This document shows positions 18,001-25,263 of a stretch of 64,000 nucleotides of DNA, in pieces (positions within the stretch are counted from its first letter, which is position 1; every line of letters begins with the position of its first letter). The notes beneath the pieces were generated by a model. The model made no database searches and was not told where the DNA came from. It saw only the letters and a list, made by a program, of their open reading frames with translations. This stretch comes from JAYVYM01 sp046593925 (GTDB taxonomy: Bacteria > Actinomycetota > Actinomycetes > Mycobacteriales > SCTD01). The position numbers were made by a program, and so were the translations under genes. The stretch is from the NCBI GenBank assembly GCA_046593925.1, contig JBKJQN010000084.1:1-64000 (forward strand), read 5' to 3'.

Positions 18001-18225
18001 CAGCAACCCGACCGCCAGCAGCGGGATCGCTGCACTGCCCTGCGTCGCGACGAGCGCGGTCAGCAGGAACAAGCTCTGATTGCTGCCGCCCAGGGCCAGA
18101 GCCACCGCGCCGCTGGAACGCAGCACCCGGGTGTGCGGCGTCGACGCTGAGCCGGCGACAGCTGCGGACAGCTCAGCGACACCTCCCGCAGGAGGTCGAC
18201 GCCCCGGCGTGGACACAGCAGGCAT
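15031..18225 (-). CDS. Amino-acid-permease-like membrane domain fused to HAMP-GGDEF-EAL
   Basis: About 1064 aa. Residues ~45-480 form a 12-helix APC/LeuT-fold permease-like domain (GAVALALGGSNQ at its start; the FAAPAFEAATCHVGE helix region is APC-like). More hydrophobic segments and a HAMP-like linker follow (DEIGAMATAFNDMQDEVSRA). Next comes GGDEF, with an intact signature near residue 711, and EAL, whose motif reads ELL (YELLLRM, near 843) but keeps EVTETAAI, LDDFGAGYGSF, LKIDGEF and QGYHVGRP. Both activities may therefore be retained. It is likely to couple binding or transport of an amine or amino acid to cyclic-di-GMP level. The start MPAVSTPG was chosen because GAGG precedes it closely; the open frame upstream to 18573 has a non-membrane, arginine-rich composition and is probably not translated. 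Confidence 0.88.
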   Translation of the reverse strand: MPAVSTPGRRPPAGGVAELSAAVAGSASTPHTRVLRSSGAVALALGGSNQSLFLLTALVATQGSAAIPLLAVGLLLAWAAAPGWTELSLMWPDRVGGIAATCAEAFRPYSPVLANLTGVCYWWGWVPTCGLTALLAASALHFWYLPAVPVVPLAVAIVLAFTVLNLLGIGRVTRLVQVIAVGSATLALLSAVLPMLNGDVDPARAVGWDLTTPFAGVFGEVTSAMAGLYLIGFAAPAFEAATCHVGEMVDPVRDLPRAMLLSGAMAGLYFVVLPVVWLGVFGAPGLSDANGVQLAQSLGPTFSPLFGALAKSAAIWFLVLNMFHGTVQPLAGAARTLSQLADDGLLPRMVQRRNRFDVPWVATCLTAGSALVFLLAGDPIWMLAAANFTYLIGIGLPSVAVWLLRRNHPDRPRPWRAPRGTVVLGVLAAGVWLLSTVLGFQQFGLPTVLFGLALAYSGSVLYSWRAWTDRRRTGTPRVARSLHLKLTGAMLAVVVLDGAGYALAVAHVPDTNAALVAVLEDIFVLVAILTVAVGLVLPGMIAHSTIQVTHAATRLSNGTLAELTRAMGALGRGDLDAARASPVTTRVAVSTRDEIGAMATAFNDMQDEVSRAASSLDRARGQMRQSRSELEYLATHDALTGLPNRRHLENEIDRTVRACIDAGRPGAVVVFDLDGFKYINDSRGHAAGDLVLVKVAHLLTAGLRPDDVIGRLGGDEFAAVLAGISADDAQAVVNRLLEAVRTEALMVDAGRAVRVTASVGLSFFDKDRPRAAQELLVDADVAMYEAKDAGRDRYALSSTAQPRQADLRHRNTWVERIREALAQDLFVLHAQPILDLRTGTTNRYELLLRMRAPDGTLVLPGEFLPAAERSGLITQIDRWVITEAFGLLETSQRGSRTLQFEVNLSGPSIGDPMLLALIETHLARLRQPGGLVIEVTETAAIVDVPRARAFAEHLEKLGCAFALDDFGAGYGSFYYLKHLPFDYLKIDGEFIRGLVTSRPDQVIVASLVQIAHQLGKQTIAEFVEDQATLELLRTLGVDFAQGYHVGRPVPVPAHGLLPDVALSS

Positions 18226-18662
18226 GAGACCTCGTTGCGTGCATCGTGGCAGTGCGGGCTCTTGCGGTGTCGGAGGCAACCGCGCCAACCTGTAACGCGG
18301 AGCCTTGGCTGCGGGCGCGCTGGTGACGAGGCACCGGGCAGCCGCTGACAGCTGACCGCGGCGAACAACTGCGGCGCAGCGCCCTCGAAGACTTGGCACT
18401 GGAACAGCAGTCCGAGCCGGCCTGGGATCCCTGGGCAGGAGCTTTCCGCAGGCGAACAGCTCCTCATAAGTCAGTTCCTCGCCCACATATCTACTCTCTC
18501 TTGTTTGCAAGAGAGACGCGACGACACGCCGACGCATGAGCAAGGAACACGCACTCGTGACAGGGCAGTCCACTTAAAAGCACCTGACCAGTTACGCACA
18601 ATCATTGTGTTGCTCAAATATCGACGCCCTCACGCAGCCGACCCAGGCCGGCCACGGCTGGA
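18226..18662. other. Intergenic stretch with one palindrome
   Basis: About 440 bp without a supportable gene. It carries the promoter region of the permease-GGDEF-EAL gene and the hairpin at 18495-18516. A 17-bp sequence at 18305-18321 recurs exactly at 36595-36611. The open frames here look like shadows. Confidence 0.5.
18495..18516. repeat. 9-bp perfect hairpin/palindrome
   Basis: TCTCTCTTG (18495-18503) and CAAGAGAGA (18508-18516) with a 4-nt loop TTTG. It is about 270 bp upstream of the permease-GGDEF-EAL start. It could be an operator or the end of a lost transcript. Confidence 0.6.
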
Positions 18663-18815
18663 ATGGTTCTCGAGGCCATCAGTAAGAAGGTGCCCTACGA
18701 GGTCGCCGCGCTGTGCAGGCCTCTCAACGTGTCGCAGGCGGGCTTCTACGCCTGCGGCCAGGACGGTCAAGGTCAAGCCCGTTTGCCGGCGTCCCGATGG
18801 ATGACGGCCAGCTGA
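18663..18815 (+). pseudogene. Remnant of IS3-family transposase (OrfB start)
   Basis: A 50-codon frame starting MVLEAISKKVPYEVAALCRP and continuing LNVSQAGFYAC resembles the N-terminus of IS3-type OrfB, where helper motifs such as CRVLGVSxSGYYAW are usual. The DDE domain is missing and the frame ends in unrelated sequence, so it is a dead fragment. It marks one edge of an island of unusual genes. Confidence 0.6.
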
Positions 18816-18976
18816 CCGGGTGCGAACGAGCCCGTGTCCGCGGCCTGACCGTCACGCAGGCCCACCGGCCCAGCCAGCACTGCGCCAAGACCGGGGCTCC
18901 GGCCACGACGACGGCGCCGGTCTGGGCACCACGCAGCGCTGACAATCGGACGGAATTCCGGCGCTGGCAGCAGGAA

Positions 18977-19336
18977 CTACGGGGTCGCCGCGGGGCCGGC
19001 GGCGACCCCCTCGACCGGGGCCGCCGGGACCTGCGCCGCGGGCGGTCGCGGGTGGTCGTCTGAGCCGAGGGACGCGGAGGCGTTTGTGGCGAGACTCGTT
19101 TTCGCTGTATTTGCTGTTGCCTTGATTCCGAAGTAAGCGGTGGTGAGCGTGCCGATGGCAGTAAAAGCGCTGGAAAGAATGGCCACGATCGAATCCGTGG
19201 GCGGGGCACTCCCTTTAAGTGCCAGCACGCCGAAGATGGCCGCCACGGCGATGACAACGTCTCCGACAAGCACGGCCCCGAAACCAGTCAAAGCGCGTGT
19301 CGTTTCAACCCGGGCCTGCGCATTGCCGATGGGCAT
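18977..19336 (-). CDS. Small two-helix membrane protein next to the patatin gene
   Basis: 119 aa. Two hydrophobic helices (about residues 18-42 and 48-72; the second is ILSSAFTAIGTLTTAYFGIK) are followed by a Thr/Ala/Pro-rich cytoplasmic or external tail. GGAAGG stands 7 nt before the ATG. It lies 23 nt downstream of the patatin-like gene on the same strand, so the two are probably one operon. Family unknown. A partner or anchor for the lipase is possible, but this is inference. Confidence 0.7.
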   Translation of the reverse strand: MPIGNAQARVETTRALTGFGAVLVGDVVIAVAAIFGVLALKGSAPPTDSIVAILSSAFTAIGTLTTAYFGIKATANTAKTSLATNASASLGSDDHPRPPAAQVPAAPVEGVAAGPAATP

Positions 19337-19359
19337 GGCTATCCTTCCGTCCTGTTCGG

Positions 19360-20982
19360 CTACGGCTGCGGCGGGTGGGGTGCGTTCTTGTGGTGATGCA
19401 GGACGTCGTTGGCGAGGACCCGGGTGATCTGTGCGGCTATCTCGACGCCGGCCAGCGGGTGTCTTCCGAGCAGATCAGCGACGGTGCGGCTGCCGCAGGT
19501 CTGCCAGCTTTGGGCCGGCGTGGGCGGCTGGTAGCGAGCGCGGACGGCCTGCAGGGCCGTGCTGTTGTCGACCGAGTCCAGGCCGTGGTGGGCGAGTCCA
19601 CCGCGCTCAAGCCATCGCAGGGCACTGCGATAGCCGAGGTCGAAGTCGCTGACGCGGGCGTCGCGGTCGAGGAAGCCGCCGAAGTGGAACAGGACCTCCC
19701 CGGCGAGGAGCTGCTCGACGCCGTGGGTCGTGGCCTCGGGCAGCAGCAGCGGGCTGATGACCTCGACAGCGGTCTGCTGCTTCCCGGAGACGCCGGCGAC
19801 CCGGCGTAGCAGCGGTCCCAGGACGGTCGAGGTCGGGACGCCGGTCGCCGGGTCGGTGTTGTTGTCGGCGTCGGGGGACGGGTGGCTGCCCAGGCGGGTC
19901 GCCCGGTCGTGGCCGATCTCGCGCTGGGCGGCGAGGAGCGCGCCTTGCACGGCGGCGCGAGCGGTGGGCTCGAGGGTGTCGAGGGCAGTACTGAGGTGTT
20001 CGCACAGCGTCTCGGCCCAGGCGATGCGGCTGTTGGTCTTCTCGACGTTCTTCAGGTCGGCGAACAGCGACTGCGTGCGTTGCAGGCCCAGACTGCGCAT
20101 CGCCGTCTGGGTCCAACTGGGTGGGCTGGTCGGGTCGGCCCAGGCGTCGTCGAGTGGGGCGCCGGTCGGATGCGGGTGGATGAGCACGTGCAGCCGGGTG
20201 ACCTGGTCGGGGTCGCCAGGATCCCCGACGAGGTTGAGGGCTCGGCCCAACGGCTCGTTGTCCAGGGTCCCGCCGTCGGTGTACCAGAGCTGCCGGCTGG
20301 CCGGCAGATTGGTGATCCCGGCGTCGAGCAGCCGCTGCCAGTCCCGGTCATCGGAACGGTCCAGCAGATAGGGCGGGAACCCCATCGCGTTCGCGGCGGA
20401 CGCCAGCGCCGTGTCGACCGGGGCCGGGAACCCGTCGGGCCGGCCGGTGCTCAGGTCCGCGATCGGCATGCCCGGGGTGAGCGTGTAGTCGCACCAGTCG
20501 AGGTAGGTCGTGGCCTGGGCGTCGATCCGCGACCCGAGGGTGGGCATCGTGTACTCCAGGCCGCGCAGGCAGGCGATCGCCATCGACAGCCGGACCGCCC
20601 CGGACTGTCTGGGCTCAGATGCTGCGCCCCGCGGCTCGAGCAGGGTGCTGGCCATCGTGCGCAGCGCATCGATCGACAGCGGCGCGGCGCCGGTGTGCCC
20701 GCGCAGGTTGCTCAGGCTGTCCTGCTCGACCCACGCCCCGCGCATCACTTCCAGCGGGTCGTAGCCCTCGAGCAGGCACCGCGCTGCCAGCAGCGCGGTG
20801 ATCGAGCCTGCGGAGGCGCCGGCCATCACGTCGATCACCAGCGGCGGGTCGTTCTTGTCGGCGAGCGCCTGCACGGCCACCAGCAGACCAGCCAGAGCGC
20901 CCCCTTCGTAGGCGCCGAGCGCGACCGCTCCCGAAATGGTCAGTGCCAGCCGCAGCTGCGTGCCCTGCGTGGGTAGCGTCAC
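19360..20982 (-). CDS. Patatin-like phospholipase
   Basis: About 540 aa. The patatin fold is visible: glycine-rich oxyanion region (SGAVALGAYEGGALAGLL, residues ~16-33), GASAGS nucleophile elbow (GxSxG, Ser near 56) and the catalytic Asp in YTDGGTLDNEPL (near 233). The C-terminal half has no recognised domain. No signal peptide, so it acts in the cytoplasm or on the inner face of the membrane. Start GTG at 20980-20982 with CAGGGGG just before it; TTG at 20985 is the alternative. A possible -10, TATAAG, lies at 21009-21014. It is followed by the small membrane protein. Patatins of this kind serve in lipid turnover or, in phage defence, as CapV; no CD-NTase is nearby. Confidence 0.88.
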   Translation of the reverse strand: MTLPTQGTQLRLALTISGAVALGAYEGGALAGLLVAVQALADKNDPPLVIDVMAGASAGSITALLAARCLLEGYDPLEVMRGAWVEQDSLSNLRGHTGAAPLSIDALRTMASTLLEPRGAASEPRQSGAVRLSMAIACLRGLEYTMPTLGSRIDAQATTYLDWCDYTLTPGMPIADLSTGRPDGFPAPVDTALASAANAMGFPPYLLDRSDDRDWQRLLDAGITNLPASRQLWYTDGGTLDNEPLGRALNLVGDPGDPDQVTRLHVLIHPHPTGAPLDDAWADPTSPPSWTQTAMRSLGLQRTQSLFADLKNVEKTNSRIAWAETLCEHLSTALDTLEPTARAAVQGALLAAQREIGHDRATRLGSHPSPDADNNTDPATGVPTSTVLGPLLRRVAGVSGKQQTAVEVISPLLLPEATTHGVEQLLAGEVLFHFGGFLDRDARVSDFDLGYRSALRWLERGGLAHHGLDSVDNSTALQAVRARYQPPTPAQSWQTCGSRTVADLLGRHPLAGVEIAAQITRVLANDVLHHHKNAPHPPQP

Positions 20983-21353
20983 CAAGCCCCCTGATTTCTG
21001 GCAGGTCTCTTATAGAAAGCTGGCCTGCGGTAGGCGTGGAACGTCGAGTTAGCGATGCCCGCAGCGGCATCGCATTCGACCTGGTGCTGAGCCCGTCAAT
21101 CTTCTCGCTGCTGTTAGCGACGTCAAGAGCAGCAGCCGTCCTGCTACCGACCGCGGCCCGCACTCATTAGTGACAATATGCACGTCTCCCGCGTCGACTA
21201 GACAAAGCACCCAAGCAGTGACTCCGCCTTCAGCCCGGGAGGCCAGCGTGTATCGGGCGCCACCTCCGTCGTCTCTGGATAGGTGACGGCAGGTCACCAG
21301 TCCACCGCCACCGCTGCCTGTCCGCCCGCGTCACCTCCCGGAAGGAACCTCTC
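20983..21353. other. Divergent intergenic region, patatin / small hydrophobic protein
   Basis: About 370 bp. It contains a possible minus-strand -10 (TATAAG, 21009-21014) for the patatin gene. No gene is supported. Confidence 0.4.
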
Positions 21354-21569
21354 ATGCCCGACTCGCTCGCCGGTGAACTGCAGGTCTCCGGCGACCTCGC
21401 CGTCGCCCTGATCAACTTCGTAGCGCAGCTGACCGGCAACCCCGTCGGCGGTCTGCCTACCGTCCCGGCAGCCTTGCTCACCCTCATGGGCGTTTCGGCC
21501 ACGACGTACGCCACGACCAAGGCCCTCGAGACCACCGGGACCGTGGTGCCAACCAACGTGTCGGAATGA
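21354..21569 (+). CDS. Small hydrophobic protein, unknown
   Basis: 71 aa starting MPDSLAGELQVSGDLAVALI, with a central hydrophobic helix (LTLMGVSATTYATTKALE region). GGAAGG is 8 nt before the ATG, a credible ribosome-binding site. The segment LLTLMGVSATTYATTKA resembles, loosely, the second helix of the 119-aa membrane protein at 18977-19336. It may be a holin-like or accessory protein. It is followed by a DUF1906-like fragment. Confidence 0.55.
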   Translation: MPDSLAGELQVSGDLAVALINFVAQLTGNPVGGLPTVPAALLTLMGVSATTYATTKALETTGTVVPTNVSE

Positions 21570-21683
21570 GGCGCGACCGAGCCTGCCTCCAACACCGCCG
21601 CGCCAGCTAAGTCGGCGCGCTTCTTCGACCCGAACCTTCGTTTCCCGTCCCACTCCCAGACCCAGCACGAAAGGTGAAAAATC

Positions 21684-21785
21684 ATGACTCTGCAAGGCGT
21701 GGACTACTCATCCTCGCTGCCGAACGCCGTGGACCTCGACGCCCCGTCGGCGATGTACAGCTACCGCTGGCCGGGTCGGCAGTGA
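21684..21785 (+). pseudogene. N-terminal fragment of a DUF1906 (Rv2525c-like) glycoside-hydrolase-like gene
   Basis: A 33-codon frame beginning MTLQGVDYSSSLPN, with AAGGTG 7 nt upstream. The GVDYSxxxPN opening is characteristic of DUF1906 domains (glycoside-hydrolase-like fold, often secreted). Translation stops after 33 residues and no later part of the domain was seen in any frame, so the gene appears truncated. It could still be expressed as a short peptide. Confidence 0.5.
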
Positions 21786-21991
21786 GCGACCAACGCGCGT
21801 AGCGCCTAGCGGCTGGCCCCGGGTCACGAGTTGGCATCATTTGTGAAAGCGCTGCCATGGTGACCGGATTCAGGGAAACTCGGCCACGGCGCCGTCGCTG
21901 CAGCAAGGGCGCTCCTACTACCGAAGGACACGAGCGAGCGAGCAGAGTTCTCCCCGCCCCTCTCAGGGCTGGCCGGCCACCCAGCCCGGCC

Positions 21992-22198
21992 GTGCAGGTT
22001 CTTTTCATTGTCTGGCTGGTCACCGGCTTGGCCAGCGGCAGCAGCCCGCCCTGCGGGAGCCTGGACGCCCAGTCCTGCCAGAACGCAACCAACGTCGGCA
22101 AGGGCATCGGCGTGGCGATCATCGTGATCTTCTGGATCGTCGTGGACTCGCTACTCGCCCTGATCTACGGGATCTACCGGCTGGCGAAGCGCACATGA
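21992..22198 (+). CDS. Small two-helix membrane protein
   Basis: 68 aa if begun at GTG 21992; the frame is open to ATG 21857 (113 aa), but the extra residues are arginine-rich and look like shadow sequence. Two hydrophobic helices (VQVLFIVWLVTGLASG and GVAIIVIFWIVVDSLLALIY) flank a short loop with two cysteines, and the tail is GIYRLAKR. It overlaps the following lipoprotein gene as ATGA, indicating an operon. Confidence 0.6.
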   Translation: MQVLFIVWLVTGLASGSSPPCGSLDAQSCQNATNVGKGIGVAIIVIFWIVVDSLLALIYGIYRLAKRT

Positions 22199-22596
22199 GG
22201 CTCGCGGTCATCCTGCTACTCGCGCCGGTCCTGGCAGCCTGCGCCGGCACCTCGGGCTCTACGTCGTCCGGCAGCAGCAGCGCGACGTCCAGTGCTACAT
22301 CCAAGAGCAACGACGCGGCGCAGAACATCACCGTGTCGGACTGCAAGGTCGACGACCTGGGTGGGACCAGGATCGCCACCATCGGCTACACGGTGAACAA
22401 CCCGACACCCAAGAGCAGCAACTACCTGATCGAGATCATCGACTCGACCAAGGCGAAGGTCGGCTCGGCCAACGGCGCGGAGAACAACGTGCTGCCCGGC
22501 CGACCGTCACTGGGTAAGGCGATCGGCAACGTGTCCAGCAGCGCCGTCGCCCCCTACACCTGCCAGGTCGGGAAAACCATCAGGCTGGCGGCATAG
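22195..22596 (+). CDS. Small lipoprotein with FxLYD-like domain
   Basis: 133 aa. Signal peptide with lipobox LAAC (Cys near residue 16), Ser/Thr-rich linker to about residue 42, then a beta-sandwich-like domain (ITVSDCKVDDLGG, YTVNNPTPKSSNYLIEIID, ENNVLPGRP). This resembles FxLYD-type domains of actinobacterial surface proteins. The two domain cysteines may pair. It is coupled to the upstream membrane protein by ATGA and followed 2 nt later by another lipoprotein. Confidence 0.75.
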   Translation: MRLAVILLLAPVLAACAGTSGSTSSGSSSATSSATSKSNDAAQNITVSDCKVDDLGGTRIATIGYTVNNPTPKSSNYLIEIIDSTKAKVGSANGAENNVLPGRPSLGKAIGNVSSSAVAPYTCQVGKTIRLAA

Positions 22597-22598
22597 CC

Positions 22599-23021
22599 GT
22601 GCGCCCTTCGCACATCGCCGCAGCCGGCCTGGGGTCCGCGCTCCTGGTCGGCTGCGGGGGCGCGGCCAAAACCGCCGTCTCGTCGCCGACGCCATCCGCG
22701 AGCCCGACGGCGAGCCCGGACGCAGCACTCAGCTACCAGCTCAACCTGCGCACCCTCAAGATTGGCTGCGCTGACATCGGCCAGGCGCTGCGGTACGTGG
22801 ACCGCGGGTTTGTCGAGGTGGGGCAAAGTACAGCCAAGCAGGCGCTCGCCTCGCTGAAGGGCATCGACAAGACCGACAACGACGTTGCGGTCGACAGCAC
22901 CGCTCTGGCCTTCGACCTGGCGCTCACGCAGTTCGTGCCCGTAGTCGCGGCAACCTTCGCGGATGCCCGCGCGGACTACAACAAGATCTGTGTGACCAAA
23001 CGGGGCTTCCCCGCGAGTTGA
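22599..23021 (+). CDS. Small lipoprotein, unknown
   Basis: 140 aa. Signal peptide and lipobox LLVGC (Cys near residue 19), a Ser/Pro/Thr linker (SSPTPSASPTASPDA), then a ~95-residue helical domain with two cysteines (KIGCADIG and NKICVTK). No family recognised. GTG start, 2 nt after the preceding stop, so it belongs to the same operon of three surface genes. Confidence 0.7.
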   Translation: MRPSHIAAAGLGSALLVGCGGAAKTAVSSPTPSASPTASPDAALSYQLNLRTLKIGCADIGQALRYVDRGFVEVGQSTAKQALASLKGIDKTDNDVAVDSTALAFDLALTQFVPVVAATFADARADYNKICVTKRGFPAS

Positions 23022-23318
23022 CCGAGCCGCGGTAGGGCTGGCGACCAGCCCGTCGGGGGTTGACACCTGCGCCGGACTTGGCCAGGCCCCTCCTTTCCGG
23101 CTGGTAGCAGGTTTGGTAAGCGGGCCTAACGAGGTGCTGCGAGCCCGGCCCCGCCGCTGACACGGTGGGGTCGCTCGCTGTCCGCCCTTGTCAGGACTGA
23201 CGAGGGCGTGCGGCTGCGCGGGCGTTGCTGTGGCTCGCACTCGACCAGCAGCGGACTACTCAAGCAGGACCTGTCCAGGGGCCGATGCAGTCCCGCCGCC
23301 CAACCCAGAGGAGCAGTC

Positions 23319-23564
23319 GTGGCACACCGACCAGGCATCTTGACGACCGTGCAGCACCGCACCGAAGGTGGCCGCAGGCGGAATGCGTCCGTTGGCCGGC
23401 TGCAAGCCAAGGTCCGCTGCCACTGGACGCCGTACGCCGCCTGGTCGGAGATCGAGGAGATCATCAAGGCTGCGGCCCGCGAGGCGCTGGCCGAAGCGCA
23501 GGTGAAGTACCAGGCCGAGGGCTACCCGTGGCCGGTCGGCATCGGAGAGATGCGCCGTGGCTGA
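23319..23564 (+). CDS. Hypothetical protein, first of three overlapping small genes
   Basis: 81 aa from GTG 23319, chosen because GAGGAG stands 6 nt upstream. Basic N-terminal half (HRTEGGRRRNASVGRLQAKV), then an acidic amphipathic helix (EIEEIIKAAAREALAEAQ). No family recognised. It overlaps the next start by 8 nt. Confidence 0.55.
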   Translation: MAHRPGILTTVQHRTEGGRRRNASVGRLQAKVRCHWTPYAAWSEIEEIIKAAAREALAEAQVKYQAEGYPWPVGIGEMRRG

Positions 23565-23784
23565 GCCCCTGATGCCGGCGCTCCACTTCACGCAGGAAGA
23601 GAACGCCGTGCTCCTGGCGGCCGTCAGTGCCGCGCTGCAGCAGCTTGAGCAGGCTGAGAAGAGCGCCGGCATCGTCGTTCGCGGGCGGGCCTGGATGATC
23701 CTCAACAGCCTGCGGACACTGTTCGCCGAGCAGGGCTACGGCCTGGAGCGCACCGACGATCCGAGGGGTGGAGCAAGTGGCTGA
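23557..23784 (+). CDS. Hypothetical helical protein
   Basis: 75 aa, mainly helical (ENAVLLAAVSAALQQLEQAE), no signal peptide. It overlaps the previous gene (8 nt) and the next one (GTG 23777). The arrangement suggests one coupled transcript of three orphan genes typical of mobile or plasmid-derived DNA. Confidence 0.55.
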   Translation: MAEPLMPALHFTQEENAVLLAAVSAALQQLEQAEKSAGIVVRGRAWMILNSLRTLFAEQGYGLERTDDPRGGASG

Positions 23785-24022
23785 ACGTCCTTTTAGGGAG
23801 GCTTTGGGGACACCACCAGCACCAGCACCAGCACCGGCACCAGCACCGGCACCACCGGCACCACCGGCACCACCGGCACCACCGGCACCGGTACCGACAC
23901 CACTGGCGACGTCTCTACGCCCGGTCAGGCCAACGAGACCCAACCCAGCGAGTCGACACCCTCATGACCGGACCCGAGGGCCGGCCCCAACGGGCCCGCA
24001 GGCGGCGATCATGGACATGTGA
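23777..24022 (+). CDS. Hypothetical Pro-Ala repeat protein
   Basis: 81 aa from GTG 23777 (GTG 23768 is the alternative). After about 15 residues it runs into a PAPAPAP/APPAPP low-complexity stretch encoded by a CACCGGC/CACCAGC microsatellite, then a basic, Pro/Arg-rich tail. It may be a real linker-like protein or a decayed frame. Confidence 0.4.
   Translation: MAERPFREALGTPPAPAPAPAPAPAPPAPPAPPAPPAPVPTPLATSLRPVRPTRPNPASRHPHDRTRGPAPTGPQAAIMDM
23811..23906. repeat. CACCAGC/CACCGGC microsatellite
   Basis: Tandem CACCAG and CACCGG/CACC units over about 95 bp, within the Pro-Ala frame. Slippage here would change the protein length by whole units or shift its frame. Confidence 0.85.
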
Positions 24023-24139
24023 TGGGTCTGCTCGAAGGCTTGATGGGCAGCGTGAGTCGACAGCGAAGCAGACTCGAATCCATCTGGTCGTGATGTGGTC
24101 GTGAAAGCAGGCCGGCGGGCACCGTAGGTACCGAAGCTG

Positions 24140-24328
24140 GTGACCAAGATGCTGATCGTGAAGCCGTGGGCCTACGTGGGTCTCAGCGAGGACCCCCTCG
24201 GGCGCCTTGGCGGCCATCGGCAGTCCAAGCCGGAGTGGCGGCGTGTCGTTATCGTGCGGAGGTCAGCCGTCGTCCCGCGCCGCCGTCACCGAAGTCACGA
24301 CAGAATGACCAGCACCACGCCGCCGTGA
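24140..24328 (+). CDS. Doubtful small basic ORF
   Basis: 62 aa starting MTKMLIVKPWAYVGLSEDPL and ending in an arginine-rich tail. It stands 25 nt before a strong terminator, which suggests some transcript ends here. No good ribosome-binding site and no recognised family; it may be a remnant. Confidence 0.3.
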   Translation: MTKMLIVKPWAYVGLSEDPLGRLGGHRQSKPEWRRVVIVRRSAVVPRRRHRSHDRMTSTTPP

Positions 24329-24353
24329 CGACCACGCCGACAGCCTGACCACC

Positions 24354-24382
24354 AGCCCCGCCGATCACCGATCGGCGGGGCT
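24354..24382. terminator. Strong hairpin terminator
   Basis: A perfect 13-bp stem (AGCCCCGCCGATC / GATCGGCGGGGCT) with a 3-nt loop ACC, followed on the plus strand by GCTTTGTGT. Best candidate for an intrinsic terminator in the window. It closes the plus-strand transcript of the island. Confidence 0.8.
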
Positions 24383-24494
24383 GCTTTGTGTCCTCAACAC
24401 GCCTCCACCGACAACGACGCCGACATCGCCAGCCGACGCGACCGACAACACCACGATCTGCCGCTGGTCATCGAGGCCGGACCCGGCCAGGGGC

Positions 24495-24879
24495 GACGAC
24501 AGCCCGATGCTGCCGGTGTTGGACCGCATCCTGGATTCTCGCCGCGGCCCGGAACGGACGTGGGGCCGATCTGCAGCGCTGCTGGCCGATAAGGCCCACC
24601 CCCAGCCGTGGCCAACGCGCGTTGCTGCGCAGCCGGGGCATCCAAGCGGTGATCCGGAGCGCGCCGATCAGCAGCAATGCCGGTCACGCCGCGGTTCGGC
24701 CGGTGGCCTGCCGGTCAGCTACGACGAGCAACGCTACGAGGGCCGCAACGTCGTCGAGCGCTCCCACAAGAGCTTCAAGCAGTGGCGTGGCATCGCGACC
24801 CGCTACAACAAGCTCGCTGTCATCTTCCGCGGCGACCGCGATCCTGCGCAGCATCATCCTGTGGCTCCGCAGCCCATGA
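24495..24879 (+). pseudogene. Frameshifted IS5-type transposase remnant
   Basis: Pieces of a DDE transposase in three frames: DSPMLPVLDRILDSRRGP and LLADKAHP, then RALLRSRGIQ-like sequence in another frame, then YDEQRYEGRNVVERSHKS and FKQWRGIATRYNKLAV, and finally AILRSIILWLR in a further frame. The R(R)NVVERxxxxxKQWR block is the C-terminal DDE signature of IS5-family elements (IS427-like). At least three frameshifts make it inactive. It bounds the island that begins near the IS3 remnant at 18663. Confidence 0.75.
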
Positions 24880-25263
24880 GTGGACACACCCCGGCCCATC
24901 AACCGCTGCCGCTACGCCAAGCCCGGGCCGCGGGAACGCGACCGTCATGACGATCAGGGATCTGGCCACCGCCGCTGGACTCGTCGTAGCTGAGGAGTGG
25001 GCGGCGGACGCGCGGCCGGTCGGGACAGCGGGGCAGACAACGCTGCCTGCGCGACAGCAGGCCCGCGGCGCCAAGCCAAACGTGGTGGAAGGGCGCCCCG
25101 AGCGATGTAGGCAGCAACCCTGCGTCTGCATGGTCGTCCGGCTCGTCCGCCGGTCCCGGAGCTGCAGGTAAGAAGTCCACGGCGTCATGATGCGGCGCAG
25201 CCACGCTTGCCGGAAGGCCCGCGCCAGGATGCACTGGCACACACACCACCACCAGGAGGACAG
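24880..25263. other. Intergenic stretch before the monooxygenase gene
   Basis: About 380 bp. The frame from 24947 (MTIRDLATAAGL) has no support. The run GAGCGATGTAGGCAGCAACC near 25098-25117 recalls part of a SAM riboswitch, but the rest of the fold was not found. The ribosome-binding site AGGAGG of the next gene is at the end. Confidence 0.35.

Noticed and set aside
18226..18573. N-terminal extension of the permease-GGDEF-EAL protein
   Set aside because: Arginine- and proline-rich, no signal or membrane segment, and a ribosome-binding site lies before the later ATG.
19360..20982. Patatin as CapV of a CBASS defence system
   Set aside because: No CD-NTase, Cap2/Cap3 or CBASS partner gene was seen within several kb on either side.
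23811..23906. CACC repeats as a CRISPR array
   Set aside because: Units are 6-7 bp without spacers; a simple microsatellite.
25098..25117. SAM riboswitch-like run before the monooxygenase gene
   Set aside because: Only one short segment resembles the consensus; the stems of the SAM fold were not found.
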